Part shown: in pieces, positions 43,707 through 53,818 of the stretch
Layout of the letters: every line of letters starts with the position of its first letter
Position numbering within the stretch: position 1 is the stretch's first letter
Source: Saccharospirillum mangrovi
Lineage (GTDB): Bacteria; Pseudomonadota; Gammaproteobacteria; Pseudomonadales; Natronospirillaceae
Direction: 5' to 3'
NCBI RefSeq assembly: GCF_003367315.1
Contig: NZ_CP031415.1
Coordinates: 990,001-1,054,000, forward strand
Length of the DNA stretch: 64,000 bases
Notes under the pieces: generated by a model
What the model saw: the letters and a program-made list of their open reading frames with translations, nothing else
Told to the model about the DNA's origin: nothing
Databases searched by the model: none
Made by a program: the position numbers and the translations under genes

Positions 43707-44114
43707 TCAGGCGTCGCGGAAATTGCGTTCCTGACGTTCCTGGCGCTGCTTTTCTTCGGCACAGAGAGTGGCGGTGGGGCGCAACAACAGGCGACGAACG
43801 CCAATCGGCTCACCGGTCACTTCGCAGTAACCGAAATCGCCAGCGTCGATGCGCTTGATGGCGTCATCGATTTTCGGCAGCAATTTGGTCTGGCGGTCGA
43901 GAAAGCGCAAGTTCATGCGACGCTCTTCTTCGATGCTGGCCTTGTCCAATTCGTCGGGTTCATTTTCGAACTTGGTCAGCGTTTCGCGAGCTTCTTTAAG
44001 CGCAGCGCGTACTTCGTCTGCTTGTTCTTGCAGCAGATTACGGAAGAACGCCAGTTGCGCTTCGTTCATGTACTCCTCGTCCGGAGCTGCCAACAACTGT
44101 TCTTCAGTCAGCAT
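43707..44114 (-). CDS. dksA: RNA polymerase-binding transcription factor DksA, two-cysteine type
   Basis: 135-residue regulator that enters the polymerase secondary channel and works with ppGpp. The coiled-coil tip has the key D-x-A motif (DKA in PDELDKASIEEE). The C-terminal globule reads YCEVTGEPIGVRRLLLRP and then TLCAEEK. Classical E. coli DksA has CxxC twice; here the second cysteine of each pair is replaced (by Thr and Glu), as in the zinc-independent DksA2 of Pseudomonas. The AGGAAT ribosome site at 44114 is good. It has its own terminator. Confidence 0.93.
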   Translation of the reverse strand: MLTEEQLLAAPDEEYMNEAQLAFFRNLLQEQADEVRAALKEARETLTKFENEPDELDKASIEEERRMNLRFLDRQTKLLPKIDDAIKRIDAGDFGYCEVTGEPIGVRRLLLRPTATLCAEEKQRQERQERNFRDA

Positions 44115-44283
44115 ATTGGATTCCTGTTCGGTCGCTTGGTTGCCTTTAATAAGGGCTTTCCAAGGGGCTGCAAGCTGTACAAATTTTGCTCGCAGTCGTC
44201 AAAAGAGGGCACATCATATATCATCACCCAGGCCGTTAAAACAGCTTTTTTCCTGTAGATTCAAGCCCTTGGAGTAGCCCTCA

Positions 44284-45138
44284 ATGGAAGGTGTGTATCG
44301 CCTGGTGATGTCCTGTCCGGACCGTGTCGGCATTGTTGCGCGGGTCAGTAATTTTCTGGCGCAGTACAACGGCAGCATCATGGAAGCCAACCATCATGCC
44401 GATTTGGAACAGGGCTGGTTTTTCATGCGCAACGAAATCAAAGCCAGTTCGCTGCCATTCGGTGCCGACACCCTGGCGGAAGTCTTCGCGCCCATTGCCG
44501 CCGACCTGAATATGAGTTGGCGCATCACCGATTCGGCAGTCAAACCCCAGGTCGTACTGATGGCGAGCCGCGACAGCCATTGCCTGGCCGACATTCTTAA
44601 CCGCTGGCACAGCGGCGATCTGGATTGCGACATTCCCTGCGTCATTTCCAATCACGACGATTTGCGCAGCCTGGTCGAGTGGCACGGCATTCACTTCCAT
44701 CACGTGCCGGTCGATCCCGAAAACAAGGCGCCACATTTTGCCGAAGTGGAACGTCTGATCGAGCATTACAAAGCCGATACCGTGGTGCTGGCGCGCTACA
44801 TGCAAATTTTGCCGCCAGCGCTGTGCGGCAAATTGCCGTATCGCATCATCAATATTCATCACAGCTTTTTACCGTCGTTCATCGGTGCCCGGCCGTATCA
44901 TCAGGCGCACGAGCGCGGTGTGAAGCTGATCGGCGCGACCTGTCATTACGTGACCGAAGATCTGGATGCCGGACCCATCATCGACCAGGACGTGGTGCGG
45001 GTAACGCATCGTGATCGCATCGACGACATGGTGCGCTTAGGTAAAGACTGCGAACGGACGGTGTTGGCGCGCGGTTTGCGCTGGCATCTTGAGGACCGAG
45101 TTTTGGTACATGGCAATAAAACAGTGGTGTTTAACTGA
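44284..45138 (+). CDS. purU: Formyltetrahydrofolate deformylase
   Basis: Hydrolyses 10-formyl-THF to THF and formate, balancing one-carbon pools and feeding PurT. The 284-residue product has an N-terminal ACT domain (VMSCPDRVGIVARVSNFLA) and a C-terminal formyltransferase-like domain. The latter carries LARYMQILPPALC, INIHHSFLPSFIGARPYHQA (catalytic His) and THRDRIDDMVRLGKDCER. GGAG lies 9 bp before the ATG. It precedes a porin-like gene by 2 bp. Confidence 0.96.
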   Translation: MEGVYRLVMSCPDRVGIVARVSNFLAQYNGSIMEANHHADLEQGWFFMRNEIKASSLPFGADTLAEVFAPIAADLNMSWRITDSAVKPQVVLMASRDSHCLADILNRWHSGDLDCDIPCVISNHDDLRSLVEWHGIHFHHVPVDPENKAPHFAEVERLIEHYKADTVVLARYMQILPPALCGKLPYRIINIHHSFLPSFIGARPYHQAHERGVKLIGATCHYVTEDLDAGPIIDQDVVRVTHRDRIDDMVRLGKDCERTVLARGLRWHLEDRVLVHGNKTVVFN

Positions 45139-45140
45139 CA

Positions 45141-46013
45141 ATGCAAAAACCTTTCTACCTGGCCGCCCTGGCGGTGGCCCTTCCCGCCGTGGCGAATGCC
45201 ACTGACAGTCGATTTACCGGTCAGATTCAAGTTCAGGGCAATTATCAGGAAACCGATGGCGAGGACGGCAAATGGTCGTTGGCGACGCGTCATTCCTGGC
45301 TCGGCATTGAGGCCGTTGAGGCCATCAACGGCACGCGCTACGTCGGCGTTGCCGAGGCCGATGTTGATCCGCTGGAAGACAGCGCCAGTGCGCGCCAGTT
45401 CTATCTCGGTCTGGAACAGGCCTTATATGAAGTGCGCGCCGGCCGGATAACCACCTTGGAATACAACTATCTGGCAGAGCCGGTCAGCCTGATGCAGGGC
45501 ACTGGCGCTGACAGTTCAGCGGTAGGGCAATACCTGGATCCTTTTGCCGACCGGTTGGTGCAGTTGGAATTGAGCAGTCGTGAGGCCGGATTCTTCGCCG
45601 CTGAATGGCAACTCGAAGATGAAGATGCCAGCGACACTTTGGCCGCCTGGACCGTGGTGACCGGCCTGTACACCGCCGAAGGCCAGGCCAGCCTGAGTTA
45701 CCATCAGGATGAAACGCAGGACGCCGGCCGTTGGGGCCTCAGTCTGCGCTGGGCCGATGGCCCCTGGGCCTTGTCGGCGGCTTATCTGTTCCGTGAAGAC
45801 CCGCTGGCGTGGGACATCGGTGTCGATTATCAAACCGGCCAGATCGTCTCTAAATTTGCCTACGGTCAGGATGAAACCCCGGGCGGGGTGGAATATTGGT
45901 CGGCGGGATTTGAGCAGCTGTTCACCGTTAACGTGAACAATTTCTTCGAGGTGCGCTGGCAGCCGGAAGACGAAATCCTGTTGGGCCAGGTTGGTTTCCA
46001 GCTGCGTCTCTGA
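45141..46013 (+). CDS. Porin-like outer-membrane beta-barrel protein
   Basis: 290-residue exported protein with a signal peptide of about 20 residues (ending ANA-TDS). Alternating polar and hydrophobic stretches, YVGVAEADVDPLE, and REFYLGLE-like RQFYLGLEQALYEVRAG resemble the start of trimeric Gram-negative porins, though it is shorter than the usual 330-380 residues. It ends QLRL rather than with the common terminal Phe. It follows purU by 2 bp, so the two are probably co-transcribed. Substrate unknown. Confidence 0.65.
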   Translation: MQKPFYLAALAVALPAVANATDSRFTGQIQVQGNYQETDGEDGKWSLATRHSWLGIEAVEAINGTRYVGVAEADVDPLEDSASARQFYLGLEQALYEVRAGRITTLEYNYLAEPVSLMQGTGADSSAVGQYLDPFADRLVQLELSSREAGFFAAEWQLEDEDASDTLAAWTVVTGLYTAEGQASLSYHQDETQDAGRWGLSLRWADGPWALSAAYLFREDPLAWDIGVDYQTGQIVSKFAYGQDETPGGVEYWSAGFEQLFTVNVNNFFEVRWQPEDEILLGQVGFQLRL

Positions 46014-46035
46014 ACCGGCGTCAGAACACCGGTTC
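46012..46035. terminator. Weak shared hairpin between porin-like gene and mltF
   Basis: GAACCGG (46012-46018) and CCGGTTC (46029-46035) form a 7-bp stem with a 10-nt loop that lies across both convergent stop codons. There is no U-tract on either strand, so it may act only as a weak or factor-assisted terminator. Confidence 0.35.
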
Positions 46036-47457
46036 TACCGGCAGTCCGGGCATCGGCAAGGTATTTAGCGGTTGCCCGGTGCTGTGTTCGGCCGCTTGTG
46101 GGTAGGCGCGTCGCATCAGGTTGTAATAGCGACGGATGTTGGCGACGTAGACCACGGGTTCGTGACCTCGGGCATAGCCGTGTTCGGTCCAGGGGTACCA
46201 GGCTTTGAGCGCCAGCTTCGGCAGATGCTGGCGCACATCGATCCAGGAATCCGGATCGCCGCCCTGGTTTTCGGTGATGCGTCGCGCATCTTCCAAATGG
46301 CCGGGGCCGACGTTGTAGGCGGCCAACGCCATCCAGGTCCGGTCCGGTTCGACAATGCGCGTCGGTAAACGATCCTTAATGCCCGCCAGAAAACGACTGC
46401 CCGCCTCAATGCTTTGATCCGGATCCAGACGGTTGCTGATGCCCATGTCGCGCGCTGTCTGCAAGGTCACCATCATGATGCCGCGCACGCCGGTCGGCGA
46501 CACCGCGTTGGCGCGCCAATGACTCTCCTGATACGCCACCGATGCCAGCAAACGCCAATCCAGCCCAGTCGCGTCGGCCTGGGCGCGGAAGCTGTCTTCA
46601 AAGTTGGGCAGGCGTGTGCGCATGTGGCGCTCGAAGGTAACGTTACCGACGTAATCGAAATCGGCGGTGTGGCCCAGATGCCGATCCTGCAGACGATTCA
46701 ACTGGCCGTCTTCGCTCATCTGCTGAATCGCCTGATTGACCTTGTCGATCAACGAATGATCGCTCTGATTGCGAAACAGTGGGCCAATCGGCCTGGGTTG
46801 ATCGCTCAACGGGCTGAACCATTGATTGGGAAAGAATGGCCGTTGCACCAGAAAATCACGCCGGTCCATAACCGCCATTTCCAGTTCGCCCAGTTCAATT
46901 CGGGTCATTAATTCAGCGGCAGATTCACTGCCTTGTGGCGACAGCCGGGTGGTGCCGGATTGGCTCAGTTGCGCCAGCACCCAATCGTGAGCGAACGGAT
47001 CGAGCAGGGCGACTCGATTGGTTTGCGGCGTCGCATCACGCGCGCCCATGGCGCGCACCAGGCCGACCCGGGAACTGAGGTAGGGCGTGCCGGAAATAAA
47101 CTGGTGCGCATCGGTCAGGGTGGTGCCGGGCAAGGCCAGATCGACCGCGCCGCTGGCCAGCGCCCGGTACAGATCGGCGGTGTCGGTAACCGAAAACAGC
47201 TGAACGTTGACACCCAGGTCATCGGCCAGTTGTTCCAGCAGATCGTGTTCCAGGCCGACGTAGCGTTGATCTTCCGGCCAATACACGCCTTCGCTTTCGC
47301 GCACGGCTACGACCAGTGAACCGCGCGCCAGCACGCGGTCCCAGTGATTGCGCCATTGCAGCCCCTGTAGCAACAGCCACAACACCAGCAGAACGGGCAG
47401 CGCAAACAGGCCTAGGCGCAGGCTGTTGCGGATGGGATTTGACCAGAAAAAAACCAT
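46021..47457 (-). CDS. mltF: Membrane-bound lytic murein transglycosylase F
   Basis: 478 residues. A membrane anchor or uncleaved signal (residues about 10-33) is followed by a periplasmic substrate-binding domain of the SBP_bac_3 type (about 45-270) and a C-terminal Slt-type transglycosylase domain. The catalytic glutamate is in ASVAYQESHWRA; GVRGIMMVT and ALAAYNVGPGHLEDAR follow. It is divergent from purL, as in E. coli. The binding domain regulates the enzyme allosterically in Pseudomonas homologues. Confidence 0.95.
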   Translation of the reverse strand: MVFFWSNPIRNSLRLGLFALPVLLVLWLLLQGLQWRNHWDRVLARGSLVVAVRESEGVYWPEDQRYVGLEHDLLEQLADDLGVNVQLFSVTDTADLYRALASGAVDLALPGTTLTDAHQFISGTPYLSSRVGLVRAMGARDATPQTNRVALLDPFAHDWVLAQLSQSGTTRLSPQGSESAAELMTRIELGELEMAVMDRRDFLVQRPFFPNQWFSPLSDQPRPIGPLFRNQSDHSLIDKVNQAIQQMSEDGQLNRLQDRHLGHTADFDYVGNVTFERHMRTRLPNFEDSFRAQADATGLDWRLLASVAYQESHWRANAVSPTGVRGIMMVTLQTARDMGISNRLDPDQSIEAGSRFLAGIKDRLPTRIVEPDRTWMALAAYNVGPGHLEDARRITENQGGDPDSWIDVRQHLPKLALKAWYPWTEHGYARGHEPVVYVANIRRYYNLMRRAYPQAAEHSTGQPLNTLPMPGLPVEPVF

Positions 47458-47561
47458 AGAAACATCAACAGACGAGGGCGGTACGACGCTGCCATTCTAG
47501 CCGCTTTTCCGCTACCATACGCGCCGTTTTTTCTCCCCTCTTACGAACAGGCCGTCCCGTC

Positions 47562-50500
47562 ATGCTGACACTTCGTGGAACCCCCGCCCTTTCGTCGTTT
47601 CGTCGCCAGCGACTGCTGGAACGACTCAGCACCGCCCTGGAACCGACGCTGGCTGGCAAGATCACCGATGTTTACGCCGAGTACCGGCATTTTGCCGATC
47701 TGTCCGAGCCGTTGAGCGCCGATCAACAAGCGGTTCTCGAAGCCCTGTTGCACTACGGACCGAGCAGCGACAGCCAGGACATCGACGGCCCGGCGCTCTG
47801 GGTAATTCCGCGGCTGGGCACGCTGTCGCCCTGGTCGACTAAAGCCACTGACATTGCCCACAACGCCGGTTTGCAGACGGTACGCCGCCTGGAGCGGGGC
47901 ATCGAGTATCGTCTGGTCACCAAGGCGGACCTGAGCGACGCCGAACGCCAATCTGTGGGCGCGGTGTTGCACGATCGCATGACTGAAAGCCTGTTGCTGG
48001 CCGAACCGGAAGCCGACGCTCTGTTCGGTCGTCAAACCCCCGCCGAACTGGGCCGGGTGCCGGTGTTGACCGGCGGCCGCGACGCTCTGGTTCGCGCCAA
48101 CAACGAACTGGGCCTGGCGCTGGCGGACGACGAAATCGACTACTTGCTGGACGCCTACCTCGGCCTGGAACGCGACCCGACCGACGTCGAACTGATGATG
48201 TTTGCCCAGGCCAACTCCGAACATTGCCGTCACAAAATCTTCAACGCCACCTGGACCATCGATGGCGAAGAACAGCCCTGGTCGCTGTTCAAAATGATCA
48301 AGAACACCTACCAGAACAACAGCACCGGCGTGCTCTCGGCCTACAAAGACAACGCGGCGGTGGTCGAAGGTTTTAAAACCGGCCGCTTCTACCCCGGTGC
48401 CGATCATCATTACGGTTACCACGACGAAAACGTCCACATCCTGTTCAAGGTGGAAACCCACAACCACCCGACCGCCATCGCGCCCTTTGCCGGTGCGGCA
48501 ACCGGCGCTGGTGGTGAAATTCGCGACGAAGGCGCTACCGGCACCGGCGGCAAACCGAAAGCGGGCCTGGCCGGTTTCAGCGTATCCGACCTGAACATTC
48601 CCGGTTTCGTGCAGCCGTGGGAAAGCCAATACGGCAAGCCCGGCCGCATCGTGTCTGCTTTGGACATCATGATCGATGGTCCGCTCGGCGCGGCGGCGTT
48701 CAATAACGAATTCGGCCGCCCCAATTTGCTCGGTTATTTCCGCACGTTGGAAATCACCGCGCCGGGCGTCAACGGCAAAGAAGTGCGCGGTTACCACAAG
48801 CCGATCATGATCGCCGGCGGCTACGGCAACATCCGCGAAGACCACGTCGATAAAGCCTGGGACGCCATTCCCGAAGGCGCCAAGCTGATCGTGCTTGGTG
48901 GCCCGGCCATGCAGATTGGTCTGGGTGGCGGTGCGGCGTCGTCGGTCGATTCGGCCGAAGGCAACGAAGATCTGGATTTCGCTTCGGTGCAGCGCGGCAA
49001 CCCGGAAATGGAGCGTCGCTGCCAGGAAGTCATCGACCGTTGCTGGCAGCTCGGCGCCGATAACCCGATTGCCTTTATTCACGACGTCGGCGCCGGCGGC
49101 CTGTCGAACGCCTTCCCGGAACTGGTTAACGACGGCGGCCGTGGCGGCAAATTCGAATTGCGCGATGTGCCGAACGACGAACCGGGCATGTCGCCGTTGG
49201 CGATCTGGTGTAACGAAAGCCAGGAGCGTTACGTCCTCGCGGTCACGCCAGAGAAATTGGCGCAGTTTGAAGCGCTGTGTGCGCGTGAACGCTGTCCGTT
49301 TGCTGTCATCGGTGAAGCCACGACGGACCGCCGTCTGGTGGTTACCGATCAGCATTTCGGCGACACCCCGATCGACCTGCCGTTGAACATTCTGCTTGGC
49401 AAACCGCCGCGCATGGACCGTGCGTTTGATCGCACCGACTTTGATCGTGATGCCTTCAGCAGCAAAGGCATCGACTTGAACGACGCCGCCGAACGTGTGT
49501 TGCGTTTGCCGTCCGTCGCCAGCAAAAGCTTTTTGATCACCATCGGCGACCGCTCCATCACCGGCCAGGTCGCACGCGACCAGATGGTTGGCCCGTGGCA
49601 GATTCCGGTCGCCAACGCAGCGGTTACCACCAGCGGTTATCAGGGTTACACCGGCGAAGCCATGTCGATGGGCGAACGCACACCGGTCGCCTTGATCGAC
49701 GCGCCGGCGTCCGGTCGTCTGGCCGTGGCCGAAGTGCTGACCAACCTGGCGTCGGTCGCCATCGGCGAGATGAAACGGGTGCGTTTGTCCGCCAACTGGA
49801 TGGCCGCTGCCGGTCACCCGGGTGAGGACCAGGCTTTGTACGACACCGTTAAAGCCGTGGGTCTGGAACTCTGCCCGGCGCTCGATCTGACCATTCCGGT
49901 CGGCAAAGACTCCATGTCGATGCGCACCACCTGGGACGACAACGGCCGCACCAAAGCGGTGACCGCGCCGCTGTCGCTGATCGTCTCCGGCCTGGCGCCG
50001 GTAACCGATGTGCGCCGCACGGTCACGCCGCAATTGCGCACCGACCAGGGCGACACCGATTTGATTCTGATCGACCTCGGCCGCGGCCAGAACCGTCTGG
50101 CGGGTTCGGCGCTGGCGCAGGTTTATCGCAAGGTTGGCGACGTGCCGGCGGATCTGGACGACCCGGAAGATCTGAAAGCTTTCTGGGCCGTGCTGCAAGG
50201 TCTGGTCAGCGATGAATTGTTGCTGGCCTACCACGACCGTTCCGATGGCGGCCTGTTCGCCACCCTGTCAGAAATGGCCTTTGCCGGCCGCACTGGCATC
50301 GACATCGACCTGGGCCGTGTCAGCGACGGCGACCACGCCGCAGCCTTGTTCAGCGAAGAATTGGGCGCAGTGATTCAGGTTAAGCGCGACCACACCGAAT
50401 CGATTTTGCAGCAGTTCACCGCCGCGGGTCTGGGCGACTGCACCACCGTGATCGGCCAATGCAACGACGACGATTTCGTGCGCATTCTGGTCGAGGGCGA

Positions 50501-51473
50501 GGAAATTCTGGTCAAGGCACGCACCGATTTATTGCGCGCCTGGAACGAAACCAGCTACCGCATTCAGGCGCTGCGCGACAACGCCGACTGCGCGCAGCAG
50601 GAATACGACCGCTGGCTCGACGCCAACGATCCGGGCCTGCACGCCAAACTCAGTTTTGATCCGAGTGACGACATCGCCGCGCCTTTGATCGGCGGTGCCC
50701 GACCGCCGGTGGCGATTCTACGCGAGCAGGGCGTTAACGGTCAGGTGGAAATGGCGGCCGCGTTTGACCGCGCTGGTTTCGATTCGGTCGACGTACACAT
50801 GAGCGATTTGCTGGCCGGCCGCGTGCAACTGAGCGACTTCCGTGGTCTGGTCGCTTGCGGCGGTTTCTCCTACGGCGACGTGCTCGGTGCCGGCGAAGGC
50901 TGGGCCAAAACCATTCGCTTCAACGCTCAGGTGCGCGACGCCTTCCAGGCGTTTTTCGAGAATCCGAATACGTTCAGTCTGGGCGTGTGCAACGGCTGTC
51001 AGATGATGTCGAACCTGCGCGATCTGATTCCCGGCGCTGAACTCTGGCCGCACTTTGTGCGCAACGCATCGGAACAGTTCGAAGGCCGGGCGGTGATGGT
51101 CGAAGTGCCGGAATCGCCGTCACTGTTCTTCGCCGGCATGGCCGGTTCACGCATGCCGATTGCCGTAGCGCACGGCGAAGGCCTGGCTGAATTCCGCGAC
51201 GAACAGCATCGCCAGCAGGCGCACAACAGCGGTCTGGTGGCGATGCGTTACGTCGATAACCAGGGCGCGATCACCGAGCGCTATCCGTTCAACCCGAACG
51301 GTTCGCCACTCGGCATGACCGGCTTCACCACCGCCGACGGCCGCGCCACCGTGATGATGCCGCACCCGGAACGGGTGTTCCGCGCGGTCACCAACTCCTG
51401 GAAGCCGGACAGCTGGCAGGAAGATGGCGGCTGGCTGCGGTTGTTCCGCAACGCCCGTCACTGGTTGGGGTAA
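47562..51473 (+). CDS. purL: Phosphoribosylformylglycinamidine synthase
   Basis: Large single-chain enzyme (1303 residues) for step 4 of purine synthesis. The N-terminal PurS-like domain is followed by two PurM-like halves: [29 protein letters not shown] with [13 protein letters not shown], and DRSDGG in the second half. The C-terminal glutaminase domain has the nucleophile in GVCNGCQMM and the His-Glu pair in MMPHPERV. The 104-bp gap to mltF has a TACCAT hexamer near 47513 but no PurR box that I can recognise. A very long antisense open frame (47541-50234) is a shadow. Confidence 0.98.
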   Translation: MLTLRGTPALSSFRRQRLLERLSTALEPTLAGKITDVYAEYRHFADLSEPLSADQQAVLEALLHYGPSSDSQDIDGPALWVIPRLGTLSPWSTKATDIAHNAGLQTVRRLERGIEYRLVTKADLSDAERQSVGAVLHDRMTESLLLAEPEADALFGRQTPAELGRVPVLTGGRDALVRANNELGLALADDEIDYLLDAYLGLERDPTDVELMMFAQANSEHCRHKIFNATWTIDGEEQPWSLFKMIKNTYQNNSTGVLSAYKDNAAVVEGFKTGRFYPGADHHYGYHDENVHILFKVETHNHPTAIAPFAGAATGAGGEIRDEGATGTGGKPKAGLAGFSVSDLNIPGFVQPWESQYGKPGRIVSALDIMIDGPLGAAAFNNEFGRPNLLGYFRTLEITAPGVNGKEVRGYHKPIMIAGGYGNIREDHVDKAWDAIPEGAKLIVLGGPAMQIGLGGGAASSVDSAEGNEDLDFASVQRGNPEMERRCQEVIDRCWQLGADNPIAFIHDVGAGGLSNAFPELVNDGGRGGKFELRDVPNDEPGMSPLAIWCNESQERYVLAVTPEKLAQFEALCARERCPFAVIGEATTDRRLVVTDQHFGDTPIDLPLNILLGKPPRMDRAFDRTDFDRDAFSSKGIDLNDAAERVLRLPSVASKSFLITIGDRSITGQVARDQMVGPWQIPVANAAVTTSGYQGYTGEAMSMGERTPVALIDAPASGRLAVAEVLTNLASVAIGEMKRVRLSANWMAAAGHPGEDQALYDTVKAVGLELCPALDLTIPVGKDSMSMRTTWDDNGRTKAVTAPLSLIVSGLAPVTDVRRTVTPQLRTDQGDTDLILIDLGRGQNRLAGSALAQVYRKVGDVPADLDDPEDLKAFWAVLQGLVSDELLLAYHDRSDGGLFATLSEMAFAGRTGIDIDLGRVSDGDHAAALFSEELGAVIQVKRDHTESILQQFTAAGLGDCTTVIGQCNDDDFVRILVEGEEILVKARTDLLRAWNETSYRIQALRDNADCAQQEYDRWLDANDPGLHAKLSFDPSDDIAAPLIGGARPPVAILREQGVNGQVEMAAAFDRAGFDSVDVHMSDLLAGRVQLSDFRGLVACGGFSYGDVLGAGEGWAKTIRFNAQVRDAFQAFFENPNTFSLGVCNGCQMMSNLRDLIPGAELWPHFVRNASEQFEGRAVMVEVPESPSLFFAGMAGSRMPIAVAHGEGLAEFRDEQHRQQAHNSGLVAMRYVDNQGAITERYPFNPNGSPLGMTGFTTADGRATVMMPHPERVFRAVTNSWKPDSWQEDGGWLRLFRNARHWLG

Positions 51474-51479
51474 GCGAAG

Positions 51480-51830
51480 ATGCTGGAGTTGCTGGTCGTC
51501 ACCCTGGTCACCGCTTTGGTGTTCGGCGGGGTGGCGCTGGCGCTGGTGTTTGGCAGTGCACCGGTGTACCGGCCAACGGTGGAATCAGTGCAGGCGCTAA
51601 TGACCTCGTTGCTCGAAGGCGATGCCGACGAGCAACAATGGCAATTCTTTCTGGATATGCCGATCCGCCACGACCCGGACCTGGAAGCGTTGCGTCAGGA
51701 ATGCGTTGAGATGCAACAGCAATTCGGTCGCCGGCCGCGCGACGGCAAAGCACGGCTGACCGAAGCCGGTGAGATTCGCCTGCGCCACAAATTGCACCAG
51801 TTGGAGCAAAGTGGCGCCCGCACGTTCTGA
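51480..51830 (+). CDS. Single-span membrane protein, unknown function
   Basis: 116-residue protein with an N-terminal hydrophobic segment (LLVVTLVTALVFGGVALALVFG, split as LLVVTLVTALVF and GGVALALVF) and a charged cytoplasmic or periplasmic remainder rich in Glu, Gln and Arg. I do not recognise the family. It starts 7 bp after purL and is probably co-transcribed. It converges on ybfF. Confidence 0.7.
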   Translation: MLELLVVTLVTALVFGGVALALVFGSAPVYRPTVESVQALMTSLLEGDADEQQWQFFLDMPIRHDPDLEALRQECVEMQQQFGRRPRDGKARLTEAGEIRLRHKLHQLEQSGARTF

Positions 51831-51841
51831 TTTCTGCGTCG

Positions 51842-52609
51842 TTATTCCGGTAAAAACCCTTCCAAAATACGCATGAACGCACGCGGTTTTTCCGCGTGCG
51901 GCCAATGGCCGGCGCCTTCAATCAGTTTGGCTTGGGCGTGTGGAAAGCGTTCTTCGATGGCGGGTTGATCGTCGCGGCTGATGTAGTGGCTGTTCATGCC
52001 TTTGATAAACAGAGTTGGGCCGGTAAAGGGCGCGGTGAAGTCTGGTGCTTTGGCGATGCCGTCGTAGCTGGATTTCAGTAATTCCAGATTAAAGCGCCAG
52101 GCCAGTTGGTTCTCATCATTGCGATACAGGCTTTTCAGCAAAAACTGACGGATGCCCAGATCGCGCACGCCGTGCTCCATCAAGGCCGATTCAACGCCGC
52201 GACGGTCGCTGAACTGGCTCAGATCGATGGCGTCGAGTGCGGCAAAAATATCTTGATGATGCGGCGGATAATCGCGCGGCGCGATGTCGACAATCACCAG
52301 TTTCTGCAACCAATCGGTGTCGCCGGACAACGCCAGTTGCATTGCCGTTTTGCCGCCCATTGAATGGCCGATCAGATGCGTGTGTTTAATGCCGTTGGCG
52401 TCGATCCAGTCGCGCACCGCATCGGCAAAACTCGGGTAATTCAGTTGCTCGGTCCAGGGCGATTGGCCGTGGTTGGGCAGGTCCAGGCAGTGCACCTGGA
52501 AGCGGTCCGACAGCGCCTTGGCGACGCTGCGCCAGTTGTCGCCGCTGCCAAACAGGCCGTGCAGAATGATCAGATTCGGGCCTTTACCCAGGCTATGGCT
52601 GTGCAGCAT
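51842..52609 (-). CDS. ybfF: Alpha/beta hydrolase, YbfF-type esterase
   Basis: 255-residue soluble hydrolase. The nucleophile elbow is in LIGHSMGGKTAM (Ser near residue 97), with the oxyanion region LHGLFGSGDNWRSVA near the N-terminus. The catalytic histidine is in IEGAGHWPHAEKP near the C-terminus. IVDIAPRDY is characteristic of the YbfF group, whose E. coli member hydrolyses acyl-CoA and p-nitrophenyl esters. The physiological substrate is unknown. No close operon partners. Confidence 0.88.
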   Translation of the reverse strand: MLHSHSLGKGPNLIILHGLFGSGDNWRSVAKALSDRFQVHCLDLPNHGQSPWTEQLNYPSFADAVRDWIDANGIKHTHLIGHSMGGKTAMQLALSGDTDWLQKLVIVDIAPRDYPPHHQDIFAALDAIDLSQFSDRRGVESALMEHGVRDLGIRQFLLKSLYRNDENQLAWRFNLELLKSSYDGIAKAPDFTAPFTGPTLFIKGMNSHYISRDDQPAIEERFPHAQAKLIEGAGHWPHAEKPRAFMRILEGFLPE

Positions 52610-52647
52610 AGTGCGCTCTCATTTTTCCCAGTGATCGAGGCAAAGCA

Positions 52648-52911
52648 GTGGAGTGTCGTTCCGGGTGCGGTGCCTGTTGCATTGCGCCATCGATTAAGAC
52701 GCCGTATTTCGGAATGCCCGAGGGCAAGCCTGCGGGCGTTCGTTGTGTGCATTTATTGCCGGATTATCGCTGCGGCATTTTCGGTCAACCGGAGCGACCG
52801 GCGGCTTGCGCGGCCTTTCAGGCGGAGCCGGATTTTTGCGGTCAGGATCGAACCGAAGCGCTGCGCATCTTAACGCAGATGGAAACCGATACGCTGCCGT
52901 CAATCAGATAA
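52648..52911 (+). CDS. YkgJ-family cysteine cluster protein
   Basis: 87-residue protein beginning at a GTG behind GAGG. The cysteine pattern CRSGCGACC near the N-terminus, CVHL, RCGIFG and CAAF is that of the YkgJ/DUF3109-like metal or Fe-S-binding family, of unknown function. The GxPxGxPAGxRCxHL-like segment reads MPEGKPAGVRCVHL. Its 3' end overlaps the convergent HDOD gene by 8 bp. Confidence 0.85.
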   Translation: MECRSGCGACCIAPSIKTPYFGMPEGKPAGVRCVHLLPDYRCGIFGQPERPAACAAFQAEPDFCGQDRTEALRILTQMETDTLPSIR

Positions 52912-53740
52912 AGGCGGCACGTGCGCGGGCCGCCAGATCGTCGAGCCGCAGGTACACCTCGGCATCGCGCTCAGTCGGCAATTCCAGTCGGGTAAAAGCC
53001 GATACCGAGGCCCAATCCTGCTGCGCCCAGGCATTGTTGGCATCCCGTTGCGCCAGCAGGTTTGCCACCATTACCAGATCGACCAGATCGGCGCTGGCCG
53101 GTTGCCGGTCAAAGTCCCGATAGTGCAGCGGCACATCGACAAAGACCGTCGGAAAATCCCAGCTTTTCAGAATGGATTGCCCCAGGTTGCTGTGCAGTTC
53201 GTTGATGACGGTGGACAGGGTGTCGTCATCGACGACCAACGCCGGATGCGATTCGGCGTAACTCAAAATCGGCAATGCGCCGAGGCGGTGAATCAGCCCC
53301 GCCAGCAGCGCTTCATCGGCACCGGCCGCACCGCTGTGACGAGCCAGCACCGACGCCAGCGCCGACACCTGACCGTTCAATCGCCATAAATCATGCAATC
53401 GCCGATCGATGTTTTTATCGGTCGCCTGAAACATCTGCTCCATGGCCAGGCCAATGGCGAGATTGCAGCTGTAATTCATGCCCAACCGACTGACCGCCAT
53501 CGCCAGGTCGCGCACTTCCTGTGGCGCTCGCAGCAGCGGGCTGTTGACCACCCGGATGATGCGCGCGCTCAAGGCGCTGTCCTGGCTGATGATGTCGACC
53601 AGATCTTTGATGGTGGCGTCAGGGTTTTCGGCGGTAGAACGAATTTGCAGTGCGACTTCAGGCAGACTGGGCAGGAACAACTGGTCGCTGTTCAGGGCAT
53701 CGAGAATGTCTTGTTTAACGGTTTCAGCCAGCGTACTCAT
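52904..53740 (-). CDS. HDOD-domain signalling protein
   Basis: 278 residues from the ATG at 53740; another ATG at 53755 has almost no room for a ribosome site. Nearly the whole protein is an HDOD domain: LPSLPEVALQIRSTAENPDATIKDLVDIISQDSALSARIIRVVNS, seen in pieces such as LPEVALQI and SALSARIIRVVNS, and LAGLIHRLGALPIL. HDOD proteins lack most HD metal ligands and act in signalling or motility control. There is no linked output domain. Confidence 0.87.
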   Translation of the reverse strand: MSTLAETVKQDILDALNSDQLFLPSLPEVALQIRSTAENPDATIKDLVDIISQDSALSARIIRVVNSPLLRAPQEVRDLAMAVSRLGMNYSCNLAIGLAMEQMFQATDKNIDRRLHDLWRLNGQVSALASVLARHSGAAGADEALLAGLIHRLGALPILSYAESHPALVVDDDTLSTVINELHSNLGQSILKSWDFPTVFVDVPLHYRDFDRQPASADLVDLVMVANLLAQRDANNAWAQQDWASVSAFTRLELPTERDAEVYLRLDDLAARARAAFI

Positions 53741-53818
53741 CGGCTTGATGCCCATCCTGCGGTCACAACGGAGGCTCAGTTTAGCAGCAAGTTTGCGCGG
53801 CTGAACATCGCTCCAGAA

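Noticed and set aside
43587-44258. 223-codon plus-strand frame opposite dksA
   Set aside because: dksA on the minus strand is certain. The plus frame would read through the dksA terminator and shows no family motif.
47458-47561. PurR operator before purL
   Set aside because: No match to the ACGCAAACGTTTGCGT-type palindrome in the mltF-purL gap.
47541-50234. 897-codon open frame on the minus strand opposite purL
   Set aside because: It mirrors the codon pattern of the GC-rich purL gene, resembles no protein family and has no ribosome site. purL on the other strand is complete with all motifs.
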